From Steinernema hermaphroditum (lineage: Eukaryota; Nematoda; Chromadorea; Rhabditida; Steinernematidae), in the NCBI GenBank assembly GCA_030435675.1, contig CM059622.1:15996001-16060000 (forward strand): DNA of 64,000 bases, written 5' to 3'. Position 1 is the first letter of the stretch, and each line of letters starts with the position of its first letter. Positions 41,944 to 51,973 of this stretch are shown here, piece by piece. The translations under genes were made by a program, and so were the position numbers. The notes beneath the pieces are model-generated. The model worked only from the letters and a program-made list of their open reading frames with translations, was not told the DNA's origin and did no database searches.

Positions 41944-44619
41944 TTATGAACTTGGCACAGTCTTATAAACGGGACGAGCACGAACAATTTTCGGCATAAA
42001 ATCTGGCTCTTCATTGACAGTAATATATTCGTCTCCACTTCCATAATCTTCAGGGTTATCGATGATTTTCCATTTACGTTCTCCATCATCCACCCATCCA
42101 TCCTCGCCGCTCCCTTCAGTTTCGCTAGATTCATCAACAAGTTTTTGCAACTCTTGCATCCTTCTGAGAGAGAAAGGCGAGAAACCGGAAGAAATTTCGG
42201 ACTCTTTATCCGATCCGTGAGGTCTGTGAGCGAAGGATAGTGAGCTTAGCATCGCTCCATAACTCGGACTTTCAGATTCAGCTAATGGCCCCGAAGGCAT
42301 GAAAGGCAGAAGGGACCGTAGGGCACTGAGAGGACTGAAACCAGACCTCTCTTTCGAGCCACCCGATCCAAGGGAGCTTAGGGCGAGGATGGACGAGAGT
42401 GGACCTCCAAGGCCACTTTCTATTGATTCGTTTTCCTCACTGCCTCCAGGAATCATGGAGAGAACTGTCTGCAGGGAGGATATGGGTCCAGGCAATGAAG
42501 GAGGCCCAAGAGGATCAATTCTGCTGAGTCGGTCCTCCTTCTTCTTGTCCGCATAATCGGAAAATTTCTCGGTGAGCCTGTCTGTGAACAGGCTAACGAT
42601 CTTTTTGAAGGCGAGGCTCAAAGGACTGATGAGCTCTTTTGGCTGGAAATGGGTAATTTAGGAGAAAACACTCTGACATAACGAACTTTAATCATATCGG
42701 GCACTTCTGCATCGGACATCGGAGTTATCTTCAAGGTTTCCTTGACAAGACCTTTTACGGAATCGGGAACGTGAATGGTTTCATTCTTTGTGGAGTTCAC
42801 GCCCACAGGATGTTTAGATTCTTCCTGAAATGGCGCTTTCTTTGCCACAGAAGAAAAGAGATGTGATATAATAAGCATCTCCGAAGAGACGCAGTTCCAA
42901 AATTTATCTCGCCGCTTCCATTTGAAAGAGCGGATCTAATGTTTACCTCAAACTTGGGTAATTAAACCGACGACGGTGTGGTGTGGAGGCACTTGCGTGG
43001 TGAGCGACTATGTCGCCGCAGCGCTGTGGTTTTTCTACTCCAGACAAGCAGAGAAATCACAGACTGCTGCGGCGTGAGTCGAAGTGGGCGGGACTCTTTT
43101 ACACGCGGCGAAGCGATGCGACCTTTCCACATGGCGATAGATTTCTCTATTTCTCTGGGGTGCGAACCTCACAGCGCTGCAGCGAGATAGTCGCTCCCCA
43201 CATAAGTGGCTCCACACCACATCATTCTCGGTTTAATTACCCAAGTTTGAGGTAAACATTAGATCCGCTCTTTCAAATGCAAGTGGCGAGATAAATTTTG
43301 GAACTGCGTCTCCTCGGAGATGCTTATAATTCAAACTTGAAGGGTCTTCTTCAGGTCATTGCACGACCGACCGCTCGCCACCGCGACACGAGTGAAACCT
43401 TTTCACATTGCACTAAATTTCTCTGCGTATCTGGACTAGGAACCTCACACCGCTGCAGCGAGACGGTCGCTCCCCGCACAAGTGCCTCCGCACCACAACA
43501 TCGTCGGTTTAATTACCCAAGTTTGAGGTAAACATTAGATCCGCTCTTTCAAATGGAAGTGGCGAGATAAATTTTGGGACTGCGTCTCTTTAGAGATGCT
43601 TATAAGGACCACTATAGGAACATAGATTCTTTTTTCACTTTTATGAAGTTTGCTGTAATGCCTCTCACTTACTTTACTTACCTCGGTAATAATACTGAAG
43701 TCCTTCTTTTTGATCAGCTGCTTATACAAATCAATCACTCTTCTGCTCGCATCATCATCTTTAAGGAAGCTTAGGTGTTTCCGTAAAATACCGGGAGTGG
43801 AGCTGATTTGTAGTTCAATCAGTTGATCCTCTGAAAACAGCATTAAAATGGTCACTCATGTGCCAAAAGCTTACCCAACTTCTCCTTCAGTTCAGGGAAT
43901 GCTTTCAAACTCCTATTGGCATGCTTCTCAATAAGTTTATCTATGTTGAACTCTTCCAATTGTTCTTCCAGGGAACAAGTCGATTTTCCATCAATAATAC
44001 TCATAAGAACTTCATGAAGAACCTTTGTTCTTTTGTTGTTTTCTCCGGTTAATTTGGCCATAATGCTATGATAACTGCTCAGAAAAGAGTCAGCTTTATC
44101 TCCGAGCTTGTCCTAAACAGACAGCATAGAGAAGTGCCTATAATACAGAACTAACGTAGCCACAGTCCCGGGTGTTCGACGCAAACATAGTCATCAACCC
44201 AGTTAGCTTGTCGAGAGTCTCTTGAAGCGTGAACTGTATTTTGAAGCCCGAGTAATCTCCCCTTCGAATTGAACCTATGAGCTGAGAAGTGGGAAAATGG
44301 GTGGCTGTAGTTAAAAACGGCCATCTTGCGGATTCCACACCTTTGCAGCCCTTCATAGGACTACAACACGAGAAATTTACCGCCTTGAACTCGATTCCTG
44401 CACAGTTTTCTTCGAATTTCAGGTTATCGATCTGAAAGGGGACGCTTCTAAATAAAGCTTCTGAAATTAGGATGAACTCACCGTATCACATTGTTCTTTG
44501 ATCGCTTCTGTCCAGTCGCCCACTGGAATACATTCACTTTTGGACACAAGCCTGTCATTCCAGCACTCAGAATGCGCGCTTGATATAAGGGGGAAGAAGA
44601 CGACTGCCAGAAGTAACAT
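41944..44619 (-). CDS. Secreted protein with N-terminal Cys module, unknown family
   Basis: Exons: 44619..44482, 44431..44156, 44112..43875, 43830..43682, 42824..42687, 42642..41944. All phases agree, giving 545 residues. It has a signal peptide (MLLLAVVFFPLISSAHS), then ECWNDRL and FKAVNFSCCSPMKG. This ECWxDRL...CCxP module is shared with the membrane protein at 56.6-58.2 kb, so the two are paralogues at least in this part. The middle is helical and the C-terminal 230 residues are Ser/Pro/Gly-rich and acidic. No transmembrane segment is seen. Intron 4 is 857 bp and is largely filled by two foldback copies, while the other introns are 42-51 bp. The CC motif loosely recalls the copper-binding module of amyloid precursor proteins, but I would not assign that. 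Confidence 0.75.
42872..43603. mobile_element. Composite foldback MITE (left-right-right arms) in an intron
   Basis: A complete element at 42872-43328 is followed at about 43344-43603 by a second, right-arm-only copy (GAGGTAAACATTAGATCCGC onward). The same three-arm order occurs at 52675-53449. It lies inside intron 4 of the secreted-protein gene. Confidence 0.8.
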
Positions 44620-44764
44620 CGTGATGATAAAGTGAAAGTATCATATGATAGATACGGGATATGGAAGAGTCAAGAGGTCATTGATGAAGGACAAGGTCAA
44701 CTGTAAAAAATAGTTTTGACGAATGAGCGCTACCGTCGGAGATGCTAGATTACGATAAGAGACT

Positions 44765-44987
44765 AATCCTATCCCTATTCCTATTCTCTATCGTCTATCC
44801 TCTATCCTCTATCCTCTACCCTCTATCTTCTATCATCTATCCTCTATCCTCTATCCTCTATCCTCTATCCTCTACCCTCTACCCTCTATCTTCTATCATC
44901 TATCCTCTATCCTCTACCCTCTATCTTCTATCCTCTATCCTCTATCTTTTATCATCTATCTTCTATCCTCTATCCTCTATCTTCTAG
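44765..44987 (+). repeat. Microsatellite, 7-bp unit TATCCTC
   Basis: About 30 tandem units of TATCCTC with TATCTTC, TATCATC and TACCCTC variants. The strand is almost purely pyrimidine plus A. Any open frame here is a by-product. Confidence 0.95.
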
Positions 44988-45101
44988 TAACTCCACCTCT
45001 TTTGTGATGACTATTCAACAAGATTTATTAATGAAATGTACATATATCGTCATTTTGTTCAAGTGCTTCCATATGGCACCATCGTCAATCGAAGCTCGAA
45101 A

Positions 45102-48100
45102 TCACGCAATCGAAGCCACGTCGATCGGCTTCTTCTCCGGCGCATGAGTCCAGTTCGCCGGTTCAGCCTCTCCAAAAACACAAAAGAAGAAGTTCGTGAC
45201 AAAGCAGAGGACGGCGTGCAGGACGAAAACCCACCACCACTCGTCTACCGTATCGTTGACCACGAAATGGCTGACGACAAGCGGGATGAGCAGAGTGGAG
45301 AGAGCGTTGATGAACGAGTTGTTGGCCATGATGAAGTGGTTGTGGTGCCTAGGGCATTTTTTAGAAACGGCTAATCATGCCCACCCACCTGGCAACCAGC
45401 TGGGAGCTTTTGAAGAAACCGCCACAGTTGAATCCGAGGATTATGCTACATCCGGAGAAAAGGACGACACCTAACATCTGGGCACTTCTGAAAGAATCTC
45501 GATGAAATCTAAGCCAGAAAGGATTCGAGTATACTGTGGGGTGTAGGCCAAAGCCAACAGAAGCGCTCCCAGACCACACAGAGCGATTGTGTTGAAGATT
45601 TTCACGGAGACCACTGGTCGACAGCAGGTCGCTTTGTCGCTGATGATTCCGGCCGCCAGCTTTGCGATGAAGGTTAGGATCTGAGGAATAGCGGCGAGAA
45701 GACCCGTCGCTTCTACAGGAAAGCCGAGGACCTAAATGTGCCGATTGTATCTTGCACATTCTTTATGGACCACCTGCCTTGTTCAGATAAGTAGGACCAT
45801 ACAGGATCGGCAGAAGGCCACCCATGAAGTTCCCAACGGCCGATATCCAAATGGCCCACACAGCAGGCGATGTCAAGATCGCTCGGTAGGGCACTGACTC
45901 TTTTTGAGTCGTTCCATCTTTTCCGCGATAGATTTTCCCAAGTTCTCGTGAGCTAACGTTGCGGTGCATGTCGGGTAGATCGCTGAAATGAAGTGAGTGA
46001 TACTTATTGAGATGAGATATATCCCCTATATATAAATGGAGAACCGACGGGTCCGTTGGTCTGTTTGTGTGTGTTTTTTTCCGTGAGCACGGGGAAAACA
46101 CCCACACAAAATAAGGACCCCGAGGGGAACCGAACCCGACACCGCCCGCTTACAAACAAAGCACGTTCGCAATGAGCCACACAAGCAGTTGAGATGGTAG
46201 CGCTATACTTCCACCATATCTCTGGGGACGCAAGGTTTTGCGTCTCTTTACAGTTTTTGTGCCGTTTTTAGCGTATTTTTTAGCTTTGCAGTTTTTTGGA
46301 CAAGTTCAGTCTTTTGCATGAGCACCAATCTTGCGGCCCGCAGGGCTATGGTGTCTTGCCGCCCGCAGGGCTACAGTTTTTGGCCCCAACTACAGCCCTT
46401 TGCATGAGCACCAATCTTGCCACCCGCAGGGCTATGGTGTCTTGCCGCCCGCAGGGCTACAGGTTTTTGGCCCGAACTTCAGCCCTTTGCATGAGCACCA
46501 ATCTTGCCGCCCGCAGGGCTACAGGTTTTCGGCCCCAACTTCAGCCATTTGCATGAGCTCCTAATTGGCTTTTAGTACCTGGAGGGCGCGAATTCGCGCG
46601 CAGTCGGGTTTATCTGCGTATAAAGTGAACACCCTAATGATTCCAATAGAGAAGCTATGATAACTAGCTTCAGTTGACCTACCGATAGAAGTAGAGAAAG
46701 AGCGCAAAGAGGACTATGGTAACCGAGGCGTGGAGGTAGTAGACCGAAGTCCACCCGAGAGATGACGCACAGAGAAGTCCGGACACAGGCATCGTGAAGA
46801 TCGGACCGAACTACACACTCGCTATTTATAGTGTTTTCACTCAATCACGGTTTACTTGATAAAATCCAGATAGACATGCGATGAACAGAGCGTTTGTCTT
46901 TAGCATCGACCAGTTCCCGGTGACATAGCCGATGACGTTTAGGCAGACTGATAGGGCAGTACCCTAGACGGAAAGTTGCCATCGCTGAGTTAGAATCTTA
47001 TGTTTACCTGAAGGAACCTCATAGCAAGAAGATGATAGAATCCCATAGTGGCGGCAACGGGAATCAAGGCGGTCGACAGAGCAGAGACAAGCCCGTAGGC
47101 ACTGACCACTTTCCGAGCCCCAAATGACTGAAAAGACGAGGTGTATGTATAAGGCGTACGACATTGAGCGAACCTGGATGAACCAAATGGATGGGTAGAC
47201 CATGGTTAGAGCTCCAACGGCTACAATGGAAAAGAGCAAATTTTTCTCGGTGGATGAATAAACGTAGGTGGAGTCGTCGTTGGTGGAATTCTGAACAACA
47301 AGAATAAGCAACCAACAGCAGAACTGGCTGAGTCAGTCATGAAGTTGACTTAACTTCCACTTTTGGTCAGAAACAGTGTCCACAACATGGACAGACATCT
47401 CTTATCCAGGCATTTTTCATTTCACGGCACAAACAAAACGATCCTTCTTAACATACTATTTGGTTGATAAGTGCCACTTTGCCCGGATGTGTCAGTGGTT
47501 AGCTTTTTTTTTAGCGAAAAACTCTATTAGGTTCGAACTCTAACATCCTCCATCGTTTTTGTAACTTATTTATTGACTCTTCTATGAAACACAATGCCAT
47601 TACTAACCCATTTTCTAATAATCCAAGAACAGAGCGGCACCTAAATATCAGGGAGCCTATCATCGGTGTTCCAGAGAGTTGTTCCTATTCATTAAACGAT
47701 ATCTAACCCAACAAGGGAATCGAATGTGCACTAAACCAATTGAAATCATAGGGATTAGTAAGCCTATGCCCATCAGGTAACTTCCAAGAATATCAGGTAC
47801 CCCTTGGCGTTAGAAGGATATCGTTTATACTAGACAGGCCTTTCAGTAGCCTGTTTCCAAATCTCAATCATCGTATGGTATTAAATATCTTGCGGGGTAA
47901 CGAGCTTCATATAAGCCCCAAATTGCTACTATGACCAGAGATGGAATACCACATGCCGCGATTGCAAGGATTGCAAGGGCTATCGACAAAATATGCATGA
48001 ATATCTGATTCTAAATTAGCTTCACCAGTGTGCATGGCGTAGATAAATAATGGATCCACACTTTAGAATAAGAAAAAAAGTGTTTTAAAAAGAAAATCTG

Positions 48101-48424
48101 AAAAAAAAAACTCAATCAACTGACCTCAATCGAAGCTAATTTAGCCTCCGATATTTCTGTATATTTTATCAAATAACCCAATCGCTACGTGTGGTATTCT
48201 ATCTGTTGGTATGAAGACTACAGTACACAACATCATTCCAAATTCAAACAACTTACTTCACTCGTTCCCATGCAGATAATGGTGAAGTTGAGTGTCAGTG
48301 TATTGGACTGGACAATGCTCAAACACAGCGTGGAAAGGATGAGAACAGCATATCTCGTCTTATTGCCAAAGGTGAAGTTGTACGGTTTCTTCGGAGAAGC
48401 ATCAGCAAATGGCCGTACCTTCAT
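45102..48424 (-). CDS. SLC17-type MFS transporter (phosphate/organic anion family)
   Basis: Exons: 48424..48257, 47290..47174, 47127..47008, 46963..46856, 46810..46683, 45982..45778, 45731..45535, 45487..45389, 45348..45102. All phases agree, giving 462 residues. It is an MFS carrier in a membrane. The N-terminus NKTRYAVLILSTLCLSIVQS with LNFTIICM, the KNLLFSIVAVGAL and FGARKVVSAYG blocks, and the end WWWVFVLHAVLCFVTNFFFC with VFGEAEPANW all fit nematode SLC17 relatives. The substrate cannot be told. Intron 1 (966 bp) and intron 5 (700 bp) are long and repeat-filled. The intron after 45778 uses a GC donor (GCAGGT). A CTTCCAG site lies about 12 nt before the ATG. Confidence 0.88.
46058..46188 (-). 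mobile_element. tRNA-derived SINE-like repeat, copy 2
   Basis: This is the reverse complement of the 7.8-kb repeat. It carries GGAACCGAACCCGACA (the B box read backwards), GCCCGCTTACAAAC and TTCGCAATGAGCC, with the same GAAAACACCCACAC tail. It sits in intron 5 of the transporter gene. Confidence 0.6.
46316..46557 (+). repeat. Minisatellite, about 87-bp unit
   Basis: Two full units of about 87 bp and a shorter one of about 62 bp each start GCATGAGCACCAATCTTG. They contain one or two CCGCAGGGCTA phrases and end in a TTCAGCCCTTT-like phrase. It lies in intron 5 of the transporter gene. Confidence 0.85.
47485..47560 (+). other. tRNA-like relic in an intron
   Basis: CAGTGGTTAGC (A-box-like) and GGTTCGAACTC (B box) are spaced as in a tRNA, but the anticodon arm is an A/T run and the acceptor stem is poor. 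It lies in intron 1 of the transporter gene. Confidence 0.4.
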
Positions 48425-49557
48425 TGTAGAACAGATCTGGAAGATCTGGATGTTAAATGAGCGGAAAATGAGACGAAAGTGTACATTTTATCCGGCCGGC
48501 AGAACCCGTTCAATGTGGAAAGAAGCGCGCAGCTCGGAACTTTTTGTGATTCATTTCGCTTTTGTTGGAACGGCTAGGAAGCGGGGCACGACAAAGTGCA
48601 ACTGCGTGACCCACAAAGGGCTGTGCTGACCGGCGCCGCGACGATGAGAAGCACAGAGACAATAGGGAAATGTTTTGATTATTCTGAACGTTTCAACTAA
48701 GGTAGTAGCACATGGGATGAATTAATGTCTGTACTTTTTTGGTCAAACCGGAAGTGGCCAGTTGCCTTGATGAACATGGTCAGAATGCATTCAGTCGCCA
48801 ACGCACCCGACGAGCCCCTCAGCTCAACTACCGTATACCAAGTTCCTGGAATACCTTGCCAAATTGGACATTACATCTCTGGAATCTAATACCCAACAGA
48901 GAGGACTTCTGTCAGCTAAAAGATCGCTACAAACTGGAACTGGCCGGCGAGGAAACCTTTACTATCAAGTAAAACCATATGGTAGCATTAAAAAACGCTA
49001 AATTCAGTGAGAAGGTCTTCTTTTGTTAATTGTATCTGTAGCATACGATCGATTTTCGTTAGACCGTTCTTAAACAGACCTGAATTTCTGTCCTCCGATG
49101 TTTCCAATTCCATAAACAATAAAAATGCATGCCCTACTCAAGGTCGCCGAGCGCAAAAAAGGTCTACTTGCAAAGGAAGTGAAGTTGTGTCGCAAGAAAT
49201 GGAGCGTGTTCCGCTGTGCTTCGCAACCAGTTGGTATCACTGAAAGTCGGTCTTTGCGCCGATCGCAAGTGAGTGAAGAAAATCGACGACACAACAAAAT
49301 GATCTTTTAGTTCCTTGTTGGTCGGCGATGCGTCATTCACTTTGTCGCGACATTAGGAGCATCATAGAGTCGCAACAATGGATGTGAGCACAGGATAAAT
49401 AGTCGAGATAAGCCTTGATTAACCACAAATTTTTGATTTTGCTTTGAAATTTGATCTTGACGTTGGGGCGAAGCCAGTTCAATCAAAAATTTTTGGATCT
49501 GACTTCAAACTTGGTCCGTACTGTAAAAATGCAGTTTTTCGGGTTTTCGGGTTCCAC

Positions 49558-50000
49558 CCGATGGCAACTTACAAAGAAGCCATTTACGATCAAGGCTGTG
49601 CGGAACTCAAAACTCAGAACTTGAAATCGGAGGTCAACAATGCCTTCATTTCCCTTTGATCTTTTAAGTTTCAATGTTTTCGTTAATTGCACCAGCTTCG
49701 TGAGTCAATAAGCTTTACGTCAATAAGCCCACATTTTTAAAACCCGCCCTAAAAATTTTGGAGTTTTGGGTAGTTTTGAATTCAAAGCTCAAAACTTTTG
49801 AAAGAAAATTTTGTTCATTAAGCATTCTTCAAAAATACAGATTTGTTACCAAACTCCTATTAAAGCCTATTGACTCACAAAGCTGGTACAATTAACGAAA
49901 AAATTAAAACTTAAAAGATCAAGGGAAAAGAAGGCATTGTTGACCTCCGACTTCGAGTTTTGAGCTTTGAGTTTCGCACAGCCCTGATCGGGATGAATCC
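49558..50000. repeat. Inverted repeat, MITE-like
   Basis: The left arm (about 49585-49712) with AACTTGAAATCGGAGGTCAA, CTTTTAAGTTT and GTTAATTGCACCAGCTT is matched in reverse by the right arm (about 49865-49990). The spacer is about 150 bp. No coding capacity was seen. Confidence 0.7.
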
Positions 50001-50091
50001 GGATGAAAACGATAGGCTTCTACAAGTACAATCTAAACCTGTACATAGAACAAAACTTGAATAATTTGAATCTCTTTGGAGCTCCGAGCAC

Positions 50092-50235
50092 GAATAGCGC
50101 AGTTGGTAACGCGTCTGCTTCCCATTATTCACACCCTGTTCAAGATCTCGACCTTTTTCGCCTCCAGGACATGTAAATAACATTTCTTCGGGAAACAGAC
50201 GCATTACCGACTACACCACTCACACTCCCTGAACT
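50092..50235. other. Inverted pair of tRNA-like relics
   Basis: The plus strand has CGAATAGCGCAGTTGGTAAC then GCGTCTGCTTCCC, as in the 5' half of a tRNA, then GTTCAAGATCTCG. About 60 bp on, the minus strand has GAGTGGTGTAGTCGGTAATG then CGTCTGTTTCCC, the same motif inverted. Neither closes a good acceptor stem. Confidence 0.45.
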
Positions 50236-51973
50236 GATATGTATCAGTACATACTAGATTTGGTCAACATTGACATCCCATTTTCCTGCTCATACTTGAG
50301 TGATAACAGCTAGTTCTATGTACACTCACCAAGGACTATCATTCGGTACTGGATTAATTCCGGTCGGCGATCCGTTTGCCCTTATTAGTTACTTATTTTT
50401 TATGTTAAACAAACAGATATATCCACAAATCAAAGCGAGCCAACATCAGTGATTACCAGAAGCATCTTTCGACAACCATCACCCATATAAAAACACTTGA
50501 ACTTCGTCTAAAGACGGCCAAATGACACTGAACATGAAACGGAATTCTGTGAGCTCTATTTCGAGCGACACGATAATGGCACGGCCTAATGAGTCATTTG
50601 AATTCCACAGCCACCATTGCTTGAAAGCCGCTGACCACGATTGGATGGTCACCCCTCTTTTTTAATTGTGTTGTCTCTCGGGCAGCAGGAGGAGTCAAGT
50701 ATGTTGCACAAACATTGACCGCCGCTAGTTCCTGCTTCAAAAATTAACGAATTTAATTAACATCGTATAGTACAGTAGCGTGTGGCGATATAAGAAATTG
50801 ACCTTTGATCTGCATGAATGAAATAGAACAAGAAGAAGCATGCGATCGTGACGGATGAATCCACAAAATCGTTTAAAACAAATCTACATCGTCGGGCAAA
50901 TGACTCATGCGCCTTTGCGAACATTTCCTTCGGACTTTGTTTGGGTTACATTTCTATATTTTGATTCGATATTGCAACCATCTACTGGATTCAGCCTCGT
51001 CGCCTCTCCAATGCTTGCGTACACTGACGGGATCGCTGATCGCTCTGGTCGATAACGTCTCCAACAGAAGCAAGATCAACGTCAACGAAGTAATTCAGTC
51101 TTTGTTGTGTATAGATATCTTGTCACGCAAGGTGCAAGCCATTGATACGAGACGATAGATCAAATCAAATCAATTATCCATTCTTCTGTCGGACCACCTC
51201 TCCAATGTCCTGTAGATTCAGATTTACTCAGCAAGCAAAAACAGAAAAAATTGAATGGTGGGAGGAGTAGGATCGACTCGAATATCTCGCGAGTCGAACT
51301 CAACTTGTTAGAACCGGGTCAAAGATACACCATAAGAATCGTTAGGATGCAACGGTGGTTAGAACAAACACGATAAGCTGGTTGTCAGCAATGGATATAC
51401 TGGGGATGCACCCGGTTTTCCGACGTTTTTCAGGGTGATTTTTTCGTTTCAGTGCGTAGAATTTTCTAAAACGTAGACGGGACAGACTTCCATAATGGTT
51501 GTGGAAAGCACAAAAAAGGAAATTCGAATCCGCGAAATCGTATCCCACAGTTAGAGAGCCCTGGGTGGCGACGGCTGCGCGGAAGATGCGGGCGCCTATC
51601 CTCCAGGGGAAGAAACAGGTGATGGCGCTCCGGATGGTTTGTTCGTTTAATGCGAGTTCGTCATTTCAACGTCCAGATCGACTGGGAAATGCAACCGCTT
51701 CCTGGCTGGCAATTGGGCGTGTGTGAACCGCACACAAACTTTGGGGCGTTTGTGCAAATTTTTAGACAGTAGACAGTCTGAGGGTGGAGGCTAATGTAAG
51801 GCAAAGAGTAACGGGAACATCGAACTCTTCCATAGAGAAGTTTCCAGCGGAGGTCCGCGTTCAGAGTTCATCGAAGTAAAGACACATCGAAGTAAGAGAG
51901 CTCAATGAAGTCGATTTATTTTAAGGAATAACGATATCACAGATACAATATCACAGCGGCCTTCAAGGCTTCT

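Larger units (their letters stand above)
48425..51973. other. Repeat-rich intergenic region
   Basis: No gene with splice support was found in 3.5 kb. A plus-strand frame at 48739-48972 (including NYRIPSSWNTLPNWTLHLWN) weakly resembles the C-terminus of LINE-type reverse transcriptase polyproteins. Inverted repeats and tRNA-like pairs are listed separately. An isolated frame at 51499-51726 has no support. Confidence 0.4.

Noticed and set aside
44742..44987. An 81-codon open frame of YPLSS repeats
   Set aside because: It is the translation of the TATCCTC microsatellite.
48189..48629. A 146-codon plus-strand frame
   Set aside because: It overlaps the first exon of the SLC17-type gene on the other strand, which has family-specific residues and correct splice phase.
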